Assembly: GCA_030747595.1 (NCBI GenBank)
Contig: JASLKK010000004.1
Location: forward strand, 62,001-126,000
DNA length: 64,000 nucleotides
Direction: 5' to 3'
DNA from: Acidimicrobiales bacterium
GTDB lineage: Bacteria; Actinomycetota; Acidimicrobiia; Acidimicrobiales; MedAcidi-G1
Made by a program: the position numbers and the translations under genes. The notes beneath the pieces are model-generated. The model saw only the letters and a program-made list of their open reading frames with translations, searched no databases and was not told the origin of the DNA. This document shows positions 25,174-34,150 of the stretch, one piece after another (the first letter of the stretch is position 1; each line of letters opens with the position of its first letter).

Positions 25174-27696
25174 TCAGTTCTGGGAGATGTCCGCGCCAGT
25201 CAGGCCCGGTCCGAGGAACCGATCGAACTCCGCGTCGGTGACCGGTTCGGAAAAGTGGAAGCCCTGGGCCTGGTCGCAACGCAGGCGTCGGAGAATCCTG
25301 AGCTGCTCATCGGTCTCCACTCCTTCGGCTACCACCCGCAGACCAAGGCTGTGGGCCAGCGCAATGGTGCCGGTCACGATGGCTGTGTCGTCGCCGTCCC
25401 GTTCGGCTGCCGGCACCGGATCACGGACTTCGTCCTCTCGGAGACCGGCCACGAAGGACCGGTCGATCTTCAGGAAGTCGATGGGGAATCGCTTGAGGTA
25501 CGCCAGGGACGAGAACCCGGTCCCGAAGTCGTCCAGGCCCATCCGTACGCCGAGGGCAGTTAACTCGCCGAGCACCGACCCGGTCACCGGATTAGCTGCA
25601 ATCAGGGCACTCTCGGTGAACTCGAGGGCCACGTGGGTCGGGTCGACCCGGTTGTCAGCCAGCGTGGATGCGACCAGACGGGGGAACATCGGATCCGACA
25701 GCTGACGAGCCGACACGTTGACGGCCATCGATAGCGGCTCGTCGCCGGAGCTCACCTGGGACCGCTCATTCCACGCGGCGAGGCGACTCACGGCAATGGT
25801 CAGCACCCGGGCACCCAGATCGGCAATGAGTCCCGTGTCCTCGGCGATGTCGATGAACTGGGCCGGCTGGAGCAGTTCGCCGCTCGAGGCCCGGATCCGT
25901 GCGAGGGCCTCAGCGCCAACCACCCGGGCATCGGCCAGACGAATCACCGGCTGGAAGTGAACCTCGATTCGGTCCTCGTCGAGTGCCGAGCGGAGCTCCT
26001 GCTCGACCGAATGGCGGCGCACCGCCTGGGCCCGTAGGTGGGCACCGAACATGACCGCACGGTCGCGGCCACCCTCCTTGGCCCGGTACATGGCGGTGTC
26101 GGCGTCGCGTAGCAGGTCGGCCGGGGTCTCGGTGCCGTGGGCCACCGCTATGCCCACGCTGGCCGACATCACAGTGGTGTCGGCACCGAACGCCACTGGG
26201 CGGGCCAGAGCGGTTCGGACCCGTTCGGCGGCGGCCAGGGCATCAGTGGTCCGAACCATGTCGGCAATGACCACCACAAACTCGTCGCCACCAAGACGGG
26301 CCACTAGGTCACCGGGACGGATGGTCCGTTCGAGGCGTCGGGCAGCCTCCCGGAGCAGGTCGTCGCCGACGCCGTGGCCCAGGGAATCGTTAACCACCTT
26401 GAATCGGTCGAGGTCCAAGAACAGCACGCCGACCATCCGGTCGTGGCGGGCCGCTCGATGCAACGCATCTTGAAGTCTGTCCAACAGCAAGGCTCGGTTA
26501 GGGAGCCCGGTGAGCTCGTCGTGATAAGCCCGCTCCTCGAGCTGGGCGGCCACCTCAACTCGTTCAGTGACGTCCCGGGCGTTGACCACCACGCCGGCTA
26601 CCGCCGGATTGCCGAGCAGATTGGTGGCCACGATCTCCATGTGGCGCCAGCCGCCCTCGGCGTGGGCTACTCGCGCCTCGGCGGCCGGTGACATTCCGGG
26701 GCGGGCCACCACCTCGGCGGCCCGGGCGCCCAACATTCCGACATCGTCGGGGTGGACCACTTCAGTGACGTCCAGACCCTCGAGTTCGTGAGCTTGGCTT
26801 CCGAGGATGCGGGCCACTGCCGGGCTGGCGTAGACGATGCGTCCGTCCTCGCCGATCACGCACACCAGGTCCGATGCGTGCTCGACCAGGGCGGCCAGGC
26901 GGATCTCGGATGCTTCGACGCGTTCCTGGGCGGCGTGCAGGTCGGTGAGATCGCGACCCATGACCGAGATGGCGTCCACGGCACCTTCCTCGTCGCGGTG
27001 GGTCACCAGGATCGCCGAGATAGGCACAGTCCCGCTGTCGCCCACCAGTCGGAGCTCGCCTCGCCACGTTCCCTCGGACCGGACTGTGGGCAGCGCCGCG
27101 GTGGCGTACCGAGCCTGGGACCAACCATCCAACAGGTCCAGGATGCGAACCGGCTCACCGGTCCGGGAGGTCGTTACGGCACCGTGGCGCTGTAGGGCGT
27201 CGTTGGCCCACACCACGTATTCGCCTGAAGGGTCGAGTACGGCCACCGGATCGGGTGTGGCCTCCAGCACTCGGGTCAACTCGTGGGCCCGACGAGTCTC
27301 GTCCATTTCGTCGGAGACGTCGACCACGGTCAGGAGAGCACCCGTGCCACCGGAAGAACCCGAAGTCACGGGTGTGGTGGACAGGTCAACCCAGCGGGTG
27401 GAGCCATCGGCGGCCAGGAACCGGAGTCGACCTCGCAGTGCTGTCCCATTGTCTAGCGAACGAGTCAGATCGGCCAGGAAGTCAACCCGGCCGTCGGGGT
27501 CGATGTCGGCGGCCCAGCCATCGCCCAGGGCATCTTCGGCGGGCTGGCCGGTGGTGGATTCCCAGTGGGCGTTCACCCGGACGGCCCTGCCCGTCTCGTC
27601 CAACCTCGCCGAACCTGTCGGAGCCGCGTCAACCAGGCCGTCGAGAACGTCAGGTGTCGCGGAATCAGACGTCGGGGGCGCGGGCAACTCGGTCAC
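25174..27696 (-). CDS. PAS-GGDEF-EAL protein (cyclic di-GMP metabolism)
   Basis: An 840-residue protein with no signal peptide or membrane span, so probably cytosolic. Three PAS domains (about 15-128, 138-255, 262-378) precede a diguanylate cyclase domain with intact GGDEF at 469-473 and an RPGD inhibitory site at 460-463, and an EAL phosphodiesterase domain from about 575 with EAL, DDFGTGFSS and AEGVET motifs all conserved. Both activities could be functional. GTG 27696 begins 1 nt after the mature 3' end of tRNA-Leu, so either the message starts inside the tRNA or a later start is used. Confidence 0.92.
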   Translation of the reverse strand: MTELPAPPTSDSATPDVLDGLVDAAPTGSARLDETGRAVRVNAHWESTTGQPAEDALGDGWAADIDPDGRVDFLADLTRSLDNGTALRGRLRFLAADGSTRWVDLSTTPVTSGSSGGTGALLTVVDVSDEMDETRRAHELTRVLEATPDPVAVLDPSGEYVVWANDALQRHGAVTTSRTGEPVRILDLLDGWSQARYATAALPTVRSEGTWRGELRLVGDSGTVPISAILVTHRDEEGAVDAISVMGRDLTDLHAAQERVEASEIRLAALVEHASDLVCVIGEDGRIVYASPAVARILGSQAHELEGLDVTEVVHPDDVGMLGARAAEVVARPGMSPAAEARVAHAEGGWRHMEIVATNLLGNPAVAGVVVNARDVTERVEVAAQLEERAYHDELTGLPNRALLLDRLQDALHRAARHDRMVGVLFLDLDRFKVVNDSLGHGVGDDLLREAARRLERTIRPGDLVARLGGDEFVVVIADMVRTTDALAAAERVRTALARPVAFGADTTVMSASVGIAVAHGTETPADLLRDADTAMYRAKEGGRDRAVMFGAHLRAQAVRRHSVEQELRSALDEDRIEVHFQPVIRLADARVVGAEALARIRASSGELLQPAQFIDIAEDTGLIADLGARVLTIAVSRLAAWNERSQVSSGDEPLSMAVNVSARQLSDPMFPRLVASTLADNRVDPTHVALEFTESALIAANPVTGSVLGELTALGVRMGLDDFGTGFSSLAYLKRFPIDFLKIDRSFVAGLREDEVRDPVPAAERDGDDTAIVTGTIALAHSLGLRVVAEGVETDEQLRILRRLRCDQAQGFHFSEPVTDAEFDRFLGPGLTGADISQN

Positions 27697-27697
27697 G

Positions 27698-27779
27698 TGC
27701 GGACGGGGGGATTCGAACCCCCACGCCTTTCGGCGCCGGCTCCTAAAGCCGGTGCGTCTGCCAGTTCCGCCACGTCCGC
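27698..27779 (-). tRNA. tRNA-Leu (anticodon TAG)
   Basis: The acceptor stem GCGGACG (27779-27773) pairs with CGTCCGC (27705-27699), with discriminator A at 27698. The anticodon stem CCGGC/GCCGG encloses TTTAGGA, giving anticodon TAG. A long variable arm and GGTTCGAATCC T-loop complete a class II tRNA. The 3' CCA is not encoded. It lies between clpP and the GGDEF-EAL gene on the same strand. Confidence 0.95.
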
Positions 27780-27817
27780 GTCACTGAACCCTATGGGGTT
27801 CGGTTCAAATGCCCGGT

Positions 27818-28420
27818 TCAGTGCATCTCGCCGCGGCGCACGATCACCTTGTCGATGATCCCGTATTCGCGGGCCTCGTCGGCGGTGAACCAGCGGTCGC
27901 GGTCGCTGTCGGACTCGATGGTCTCGACCGTCTGACCGGTGTGTCCGGCGATGCGTTCCTGCAGCATTTTCTTGGTGTAAGCCATCTGCTCGGCCTGAAT
28001 GGCGATATCGGAGGCCTGCCCACGGACCCCACCGAGGGGCTGGTGCATCATGATCCGGGCGTGGGGGAGGGCGTAGCGCTTCCCCTGGGCCCCGGCGCAC
28101 AACAGGAACTGGCCCATCGAAGCACCCAGACCCATGCAGATGGTGCCCACCTCGGGGCCCACGAACTGCATGGTGTCGTAGATGGCCATGCCGGCTGTGA
28201 CCGAACCGCCGGGTGAGTTGATGTACATCCAGATCGGTTTCTCGGGATCCTGGGCCTCTAGGAAGAGCATCTGGGCAATGATGAAGTTCGCCATGTCGTC
28301 GTTCACGTCGGTGCCGAGGAAGACAATGCGGTCCTTCAGCAGCCGGGTGTAGACGTCGAACCTGCCGTGCTCGAGAGCATCAACGTCGGCGGCCATCGGT
28401 GAGAGTGAGGGGGCGTTCAT
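27818..28420 (-). CDS. clpP: ATP-dependent Clp protease proteolytic subunit
   Basis: A 200-residue serine peptidase that forms the ClpP tetradecamer. The catalytic triad is S101 in GASMGQF, H126 in MMHQPLGG and D175 in DRDRWFTA. It works with ClpX or ClpC, neither of which is in the window. Substrates would include proteins tagged by the tmRNA of this window. TACCCT at 28429-28434 lies 8 nt before the ATG, suggesting a leaderless message. A downstream in-frame ATG at residue 9 is also possible. Confidence 0.96.
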   Translation of the reverse strand: MNAPSLSPMAADVDALEHGRFDVYTRLLKDRIVFLGTDVNDDMANFIIAQMLFLEAQDPEKPIWMYINSPGGSVTAGMAIYDTMQFVGPEVGTICMGLGASMGQFLLCAGAQGKRYALPHARIMMHQPLGGVRGQASDIAIQAEQMAYTKKMLQERIAGHTGQTVETIESDSDRDRWFTADEAREYGIIDKVIVRRGEMH

Positions 28421-28447
28421 GGAGGCGCAGGGTAGCGGCGCGGCCGG

Positions 28448-29116
28448 TCAGGCCTGCGCCGCCTCGGCGCGGGCACGCAGGTCCGACACGGCGTGCTCAA
28501 GGCCCTCCGGGTCCCGGAACAGGGCGCTTCCTGAAACCAGCCGATCAGCGCCGGCGGACACCACGTCGGCCACCGTCGATGGTCCGATACCGCCGTCGAC
28601 CTCCACTGAGCAGTCGTAGTCCTCAAGCATGGCGGCCACTTCGGCGACCTTTGCCTCAAGGGGGATGTAGGCCTGTCCGCCGAATCCTGGGTTGACCGTC
28701 ATGACCAGCACCACGCCCAGTAGGTCTCGTACATGGCGGATCACGCTGGCCGGGGTGTGCGGGTTCAACGCAACTCCGGGGGTGGCGCCCAGTTCGGCAA
28801 TGTGACCCAGCGTGCGGTGCAGGTGGTCGCACGCCTCGGCGTGGACGAGCACCGTCGAACAACCCGCGGCGACGTAGCGGTCGATGATGCGATCGGGTTC
28901 AACCACCATGAGGTGGGCCTCGAACTCCAGGTCGACCAGCGGTCGGATCGACCCGATGACGTCGGGCCCGAACGTCAGGTTGGGCACGAACACGCCGTCC
29001 ATGACGTCCCAGTGGATGAGATCAACACCGGCCTTCTCGAGTGTCTGGCATTCCTCTCCAAGGCGGGAGAAGTCGACGGGCAGAACCGACGGGGCGATCC
29101 TCACGGGGCGTGACAT
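28448..29116 (-). CDS. rpe: Ribulose-phosphate 3-epimerase
   Basis: Interconverts ribulose 5-phosphate and xylulose 5-phosphate in the pentose phosphate pathway. The 222-residue TIM barrel shows HWDVMDGVFVPNLTFGP (metal His and Asp), EAHLMVVEP, and VEVDGGIGPSTV. TAGTCT at 29123-29128 lies 6 nt before the ATG and overlaps the aceK stop codon, so rpe could have its own start within the aceK end. Confidence 0.96.
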   Translation of the reverse strand: MSRPVRIAPSVLPVDFSRLGEECQTLEKAGVDLIHWDVMDGVFVPNLTFGPDVIGSIRPLVDLEFEAHLMVVEPDRIIDRYVAAGCSTVLVHAEACDHLHRTLGHIAELGATPGVALNPHTPASVIRHVRDLLGVVLVMTVNPGFGGQAYIPLEAKVAEVAAMLEDYDCSVEVDGGIGPSTVADVVSAGADRLVSGSALFRDPEGLEHAVSDLRARAEAAQA

Positions 29117-29125
29117 CAGCCGAGA

Positions 29126-30934
29126 CTAACCCGGTGTCACGGAGTCGACGGCACGTGAATCGGCGGCTTCGACCGGTTTGCGGCGGAATCGCAAGCGCTC
29201 GGAGTAGGGGTAGAACTCGGGCAGGTCGCGGCGGGCCAGGCGACTCTGGACGTCCTTCCAGAAGGCCACCGTGTACAGGTCGGCATGCACCTCGTCGAAC
29301 CGCTTGCGAACCTCTGACGACACGTCGCTGGGGAAGGCCATGAAGGTTGGGAACTGCTCAGGGAACACGTCACCCGGCTCCACCGAGAACCACGGCTGGG
29401 ATCGCATCTCGTCGGCCGGATCATCGGTTTGGGGGATGGCCCGGAAGCGGCACTCTTCAAGCAGCACCAGTTCGTCGTAGTCGTAAAACACGACGTTGCC
29501 ATGACGGGTCACGCCAAAGTTCTTGGTGAAGAGGTCGCCGGGGAACACGTTGGCGACTGCCAGATCCTTGATGGACCAACCCCAGTCGATGGCCGCGGCT
29601 ACCGCCTTGTCAGTCGACATCTCTCGCAGGTACAAGTTCAGCGGGTACACCTGCCGTTCCGAGTAGACGTGTCGGATCACCACCTGGTCGCCGACTACCC
29701 GGACCGACTCGGCCGCCGTTGCCAGGAGCTCCTCGAGCAGGTCAGGATCGAAGCGGTCTTTCTCGAACGACAGGTTCTCAAACTCCCATGCTTCGACCAT
29801 ACGGCCCACCCGGTCATGGTTGTAGACGAGGTCGTAGCGACGCTTGACGGCGTCCCGGGTGGTGTTCTTCGGGGGGTCGAACCGGTCCTTGATGATCTTG
29901 AAGACAACGTTGAACGAGACCAGGGTAAAGACGGCCATGACCATTCCCGGGGTGCCGCGGGTGCGGACGAACTTGTCGTGGGAGTGGTCAAGATGCCGGT
30001 ACAGCGAACGGTAGAGACTGGTCTTGCCGTGCTGAGGAAAGCCGATCGCCGTGTACAACTCGGCTAGTGACTTCATGGGCAGCAGTGACTTGAGGAAGCC
30101 GACCAGTTCAGACGGGTTGGGCCACTCCACAAAGAAGTGCGACCGGGTGAAGCTGAACAGACGGCTGGCGTGGGACTCGGTGACCAGGACCGTGTCGACC
30201 CGCAGGCCGTCGTCGCCGTGCACCACAGGGATGACAATGGGTGTCACTCGGTTTAGTTGTCGGAGACGTCCCACCAGGTAGGCGCCCTTGTTGCGGTAAA
30301 AGACGGGTCGGAGCATGTCGATGCCGTCGGCTAACAGGCTGTCCCACTCATCGAGGAGAAACGAGTCGATGCGGGCCGCTACTCGGCGGGAGTCACCGTC
30401 GATGTCGGCCCACGGGGCGTCGAAGGCCGCCGCTTCGAGGATCTCGCGGACCATGGCCGCGGTGTCGCGCACCCGGGTGGCCGTGGTGAACAACTCGGCC
30501 CGGCCTTCGCCCCGCGAGATGGTGGTGGCGCCGAACCATCGGAGTTCGACGTCGTTGTCGACTCCGATGGTGGTAAAGATCCGGCGGGTCACTGAGTTGA
30601 AGAATGTTTCGGCCAGACCGAAATCGCTGCGGTCGGCGATCCGCTCCTTGTAGTGGCTGCGTCCGGACCGCCAGATTCCACGCCGGTCGGCCACACCGTC
30701 GACCAACGGGCGGACCCGGTCCACAGTGGTCACCACGGTGGCCCGGTGCATGAGGAGTCGCCGGTCGGCGTCGTCGCCGCCGGCGCTCCAGTTTCGATCC
30801 GTGAAGTGCGCGCCGGCTCGACGTGACACCTTCCGGAAGCCGGCGATGTAGTCGACAAAGCCGGCCAGGATGGTGTCGGCGATCTGGTGACCGATTCGAT
30901 CGTCGTCTCGCTCGGAGTTCTGGTGGTCGCTCAC
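29126..30934 (-). CDS. aceK: Isocitrate dehydrogenase kinase/phosphatase
   Basis: Bifunctional enzyme that phosphorylates and dephosphorylates isocitrate dehydrogenase and so sets flux between the TCA cycle and the glyoxylate shunt. The 602-residue protein matches AceK over its length. The kinase-like half has VVFKIIKDRF (catalytic Lys region), HDRVGRMVEAWEFENL, ANVFPGDLFTKNFGVTRHG and VVFYDYDE with the metal and catalytic Asp residues, and ends with the AceK-specific SVEPGDVFPEQF. GTG 30934 overlaps the stop of the SnoaL-like gene (GTGA). AceK is best known from proteobacteria, which makes this occurrence notable. Isocitrate dehydrogenase and lyase are not in the window. Confidence 0.94.
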   Translation of the reverse strand: MSDHQNSERDDDRIGHQIADTILAGFVDYIAGFRKVSRRAGAHFTDRNWSAGGDDADRRLLMHRATVVTTVDRVRPLVDGVADRRGIWRSGRSHYKERIADRSDFGLAETFFNSVTRRIFTTIGVDNDVELRWFGATTISRGEGRAELFTTATRVRDTAAMVREILEAAAFDAPWADIDGDSRRVAARIDSFLLDEWDSLLADGIDMLRPVFYRNKGAYLVGRLRQLNRVTPIVIPVVHGDDGLRVDTVLVTESHASRLFSFTRSHFFVEWPNPSELVGFLKSLLPMKSLAELYTAIGFPQHGKTSLYRSLYRHLDHSHDKFVRTRGTPGMVMAVFTLVSFNVVFKIIKDRFDPPKNTTRDAVKRRYDLVYNHDRVGRMVEAWEFENLSFEKDRFDPDLLEELLATAAESVRVVGDQVVIRHVYSERQVYPLNLYLREMSTDKAVAAAIDWGWSIKDLAVANVFPGDLFTKNFGVTRHGNVVFYDYDELVLLEECRFRAIPQTDDPADEMRSQPWFSVEPGDVFPEQFPTFMAFPSDVSSEVRKRFDEVHADLYTVAFWKDVQSRLARRDLPEFYPYSERLRFRRKPVEAADSRAVDSVTPG

Positions 30935-31509
30935 GCTGACGGTTCGTCCCCGTGCGCCTGACGTTCCTCCCAGAAGGCCTGCCAGGTCGGGTCGGCTTCG
31001 GGCAGGGTGCCCCAGCCGTCGTGGTTGGTTGGCCAGTTCGCCGGGGGCAGGCCAACCGGGTTGGCGCCAACCTCGGCGCCGTAGAACAACTGGTGCTTTC
31101 GGCCCACGAACAGCCACTGTCCGTCCACCCGCCGGTACCGGTCGTCGTAGCGGATCGTCTGGTGGATCCAGCGATCACCGTCCTGGATCTCTGCCCGACA
31201 GTAGACGTGGCCGGTGGCGTCGTCGTCGCCCTGAAGATCAATCTGGTGGGTGCCCACGTGGAGAATGGTCACCCCGATGGCGCCCAGCTGGCCGGCCAGA
31301 TTCTCACGGAGGGCCTCGATGCCTCGTACCGGTTCACCGGATGGGTCGCGTCCCACCAGCACGTCGGGCACGAACAGGGCCACCAGAGCGTCGAGATCGC
31401 GCTGGTCGGTAGCCACCGCATAACGGGCGACCAATTGGCGGATATCGGCTTCGGCGATCAAACGGGCCAGGGGGCCGTCGTTCGTGCTACCGCCCACGAG
31501 ACTGCTCAC
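30931..31509 (-). CDS. SnoaL-like/NTF2-fold protein (second)
   Basis: A 192-residue NTF2-fold protein with the SnoaL_4-type start ARLIAEADIRQLVARYAVATDQRDLDALVALFVPD and a later HQTIRYDDRYRRVDGQW. It ends in a Pro-rich tail with a WEERQ segment. GTG 31509 overlaps the stop of the preceding gene by GTGA and its end overlaps aceK the same way. Such proteins act as hydrolases, isomerases or dehydratases on polyketides or steroids, but none is identifiable here. Confidence 0.82.
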   Translation of the reverse strand: MSSLVGGSTNDGPLARLIAEADIRQLVARYAVATDQRDLDALVALFVPDVLVGRDPSGEPVRGIEALRENLAGQLGAIGVTILHVGTHQIDLQGDDDATGHVYCRAEIQDGDRWIHQTIRYDDRYRRVDGQWLFVGRKHQLFYGAEVGANPVGLPPANWPTNHDGWGTLPEADPTWQAFWEERQAHGDEPSA

Positions 31510-31988
31510 GAGGAATCCGTGCCTTGGAGTCGTCGATCGGCCCATCCGCCAGGGGTGGTGCCGTCGACCCGCACTCGCCGTGAGGCGAAGCGCCAACGAC
31601 CGTCAATCACCCGGTAGGCATCCTGGTAGCGGCCCCAGTGGTCCACGCCCTGATCGGTCATGACCGTGAAGTAGGCATGACCCGAGGCCTCTGTCGGTCC
31701 GTCAACGGTAATAGCGGGTGCCGCGGTGTGGTGCTGGAGGTAGCGGGGGCTGGTTGACCCGTCGTCGGAGGTGTCGGAGGACCCGCCGGCGACCGAATCA
31801 CGAGTACCGGTGAAAATGGTACGGATCTCGTCAACGCCGTCGTAGGTACGTCCATCACCGACGTCCATGACCGCATCGTCGGCGAACAGGGCCATCACCT
31901 CGTCAAAACGGCCCCGGTCTCCGTGGGCGTTGTACGAGGCGACCAGGTCGCGGATCTGTTCGCGGGCGTCAAGTTCCCAGGCCTCCAC
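31506..31988 (-). CDS. SnoaL-like/NTF2-fold protein (first)
   Basis: A 160-residue NTF2-fold protein with EQIRDLVASYNAHGDRGRFDEVMALFADDAV and a later GRYQDAYRVIDGRWRFASRRV. It is a paralogue of the next gene. GTG 31988 has AAGGAG 4 nt upstream and is preferred to long in-frame extensions that are Ser- and Pro-rich antisense to the divergent gene. It heads a three-gene overlapping run that ends with aceK. Confidence 0.82.
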   Translation of the reverse strand: MEAWELDAREQIRDLVASYNAHGDRGRFDEVMALFADDAVMDVGDGRTYDGVDEIRTIFTGTRDSVAGGSSDTSDDGSTSPRYLQHHTAAPAITVDGPTEASGHAYFTVMTDQGVDHWGRYQDAYRVIDGRWRFASRRVRVDGTTPGGWADRRLQGTDSS

Positions 31989-32031
31989 GCGGCTCCTTCC
32001 GGGGATGGGGACCCCACTAGCGTGCCCGACG

Positions 32032-33240
32032 ATGAGCGACCTCCACGATATCCGACGCCGATTTCCCGGGATTGCCACAGGAGGTGCCTTTGAGGCGGTC
32101 TCTGGGAAAGGCTGCGAATGGGCCCGATTCGACGGCCCGGCGGGCACCCAGGTAGTCGACGTGGCCATCGAGGCGGCGGCCGAATGGCAGCGCAGTGGAA
32201 ACAACGCCAACTCGCACGGGGCGTTCGCCGCGGCCGCTGCCTGTGACGCACTAGTGGACCGGACCAGCGCGGTCATGGGCCGCCTTCTGGGAGTCGACCC
32301 GACAGGCATGGTGTTCGGGCCCAGCACGACGGCCAACATGATGGCTCTGACACGGGCCATTGGACGGAGTCTGGGCCCTGACGACGAGATCGTCTGCACA
32401 ACCTTGGACCACGATTCCAACGTGGCGCCCTGGCTGCTGCTGGCCGCTGATACCGGGGCCACGGTCCGTATGGCCGAGTTCGACTCGGCCACCGGTCGCC
32501 TCAGGGTCGACGCCGTCACATCCCTGATCGGACCGTCGACCCGCTGGGTGGCGGTCACCGGGTCATCCAACGCGGTGGGGACCGTTCCCGATGTCGGCGC
32601 CATCACCCGGGCCGCCCACGAGGCGGGTGCCCGCGTGGTGGTCGACGGCGTTCACCTCACGCCCCACCGGCCCGTCGACGTGGCGGCCATCGGGTGCGAC
32701 GTCTTTACCACCTCGTCCTACAAGTGGTACGGGCCGCACGCCGGGATTATGTGGGTGCAGCCCGACCTGCTTGACGACCTTGAGGCCTACAAGGTGCGAC
32801 CGGCGCCTGAACGGGGACCTGGGCGTCTCCAGTACGGCACGCCCTCATGGGAGGCGCTGGCTGGCATCGAGGCCGCAGCGGACTTTCTTCTGGACGTCGG
32901 TCTCGACGTCATCGCTGCGTCCGAGGCGGAACGGTTCGCTCGTCTGATCGGTGGCCTGCACGCCATCGACGGCGTCCGGGTGGTCGGACCACAGGATGTG
33001 GCGGACCGGGCACCCACGCTCATGTTCGAGGTGGCCGGCCAGACGCCGGTAGCGGTTTCTGAACGGCTGGCGACAGACCGTGTCGCCGTCTGGGACGGCC
33101 ACAACTACGCCGTGGAGGCGATGGGGCCGCTTGGACTGGACGTCGAGGCGGGCGCCGTGCGGGCCGGCATCAGCATCTACACCACCGATGACGACGTGGA
33201 CCGCCTGCTGGCTGCAGTGATCGACCTCGCCGCGACATGA
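32032..33240 (+). CDS. Class V aminotransferase, cysteine-desulfurase-like, without catalytic Cys
   Basis: A 402-residue PLP protein of the SufS-like VC1184 subfamily. The PLP lysine is K231 in TTSSYKWYGPHAG, and VVVDGVHLTPH carries the cofactor Asp and His. The desulfurase Cys found in SufS of this window (GHHCAKP) is replaced: the matching segment here is GHNYAVE, so persulfide formation is unlikely. TAGCGT at 32018-32023 lies 8 nt before the ATG. It is followed 19 bp later by an SDR gene on the same strand. The reaction is unknown. Confidence 0.85.
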   Translation: MSDLHDIRRRFPGIATGGAFEAVSGKGCEWARFDGPAGTQVVDVAIEAAAEWQRSGNNANSHGAFAAAAACDALVDRTSAVMGRLLGVDPTGMVFGPSTTANMMALTRAIGRSLGPDDEIVCTTLDHDSNVAPWLLLAADTGATVRMAEFDSATGRLRVDAVTSLIGPSTRWVAVTGSSNAVGTVPDVGAITRAAHEAGARVVVDGVHLTPHRPVDVAAIGCDVFTTSSYKWYGPHAGIMWVQPDLLDDLEAYKVRPAPERGPGRLQYGTPSWEALAGIEAAADFLLDVGLDVIAASEAERFARLIGGLHAIDGVRVVGPQDVADRAPTLMFEVAGQTPVAVSERLATDRVAVWDGHNYAVEAMGPLGLDVEAGAVRAGISIYTTDDDVDRLLAAVIDLAAT

Positions 33241-33259
33241 CCCCTGACACCGAGGCATC

Positions 33260-34150
33260 GTGACGGACGGCAGGGAGTCGGCTACCTCCAGCCAGGATCC
33301 GTCGAGGGTGCCGCCCATCGAGGACTGGCACCGTTTACTGGATGGTCGGGTCGCTGTCGTCACCGGAGGTGGAGCAGGCATCGGTGGTGCCATCTCGAGG
33401 CTGTTCGCCCAGCATGGAGCCCTCGTCGAGATCGTCGAGATCAACCCCGACCGGGCGGCTCTGGTCGTCGAGGACATTGAGGCTGTCGGGGGAGTGGCCC
33501 GGGCCCACGTGGTTGACGTCCGGTGCGACGCTGAGGTAGAGGACCTCCGTGGCGAGGTGCTCGGCGAACACGGGCGGATCGACGTGCTGGTCAACAACGT
33601 AGGCGACCATCGGCCGCTGGTCCGGTTCCACGAGTCCGATCCGGAGTCCTGGTCGGCCATGTACGCCGTGAACCTTGAGCACTTGTTTCGGGTCACCCGG
33701 GCATTCCTTGCGCCCATGATTGATGGTGGTGGCGGGTCGATCGTGAACGTGCACTCCGTGGAGGGCATGCGGGGATTCCCCGGCGAGCCCGTCTACGCAG
33801 CCATGAAGGCCGCGGCGGCCCATTTCACGACCTCGCTGGCTACCGGGTACGGCCACCGAGGGATCCGGGTGAACGGCATCGGCCCTGACCTCACCCAGAC
33901 ACCCCAGGTCGACTACCTGGCCCCCGACGGACCGTCGGGGGCGGGCGACCACCTATGGGAGTCGTGGGCACCGGTTGGGCGCCTGGGATGGCCCGTGGAC
34001 CAGGCTCGGGTTGCCCTCTTTCTGGCCAGCGACCTGTCGGCGTTCGTGACCGGACACAACGTGCCCGTGGATGGCGGGACCCTGGCCGGTGGCGGTTGGT
34101 TCTTCTCGCCTGAGGCCCGCCGCTTCGTTAATCGACCGACTGGCCTGTGA
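33260..34150 (+). CDS. Short-chain dehydrogenase/reductase
   Basis: A 296-residue classical SDR with TGGGAGIG at 35-42, NNVG near 115, Ser in VHSVEG and the catalytic YAAMK near 178. NAD(P)-dependent oxidoreduction of an alcohol or ketone. GTG start. The stop overlaps the next gene (GTGA), so it is in a unit with the CoA-transferase and probably with the preceding aminotransferase-like gene. Confidence 0.9.
   Translation: MTDGRESATSSQDPSRVPPIEDWHRLLDGRVAVVTGGGAGIGGAISRLFAQHGALVEIVEINPDRAALVVEDIEAVGGVARAHVVDVRCDAEVEDLRGEVLGEHGRIDVLVNNVGDHRPLVRFHESDPESWSAMYAVNLEHLFRVTRAFLAPMIDGGGGSIVNVHSVEGMRGFPGEPVYAAMKAAAAHFTTSLATGYGHRGIRVNGIGPDLTQTPQVDYLAPDGPSGAGDHLWESWAPVGRLGWPVDQARVALFLASDLSAFVTGHNVPVDGGTLAGGGWFFSPEARRFVNRPTGL

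Noticed and set aside
29429-30067. A 212-residue plus-strand ORF opposite aceK
   Set aside because: It lies wholly inside the conserved kinase part of AceK and shows no domain pattern.
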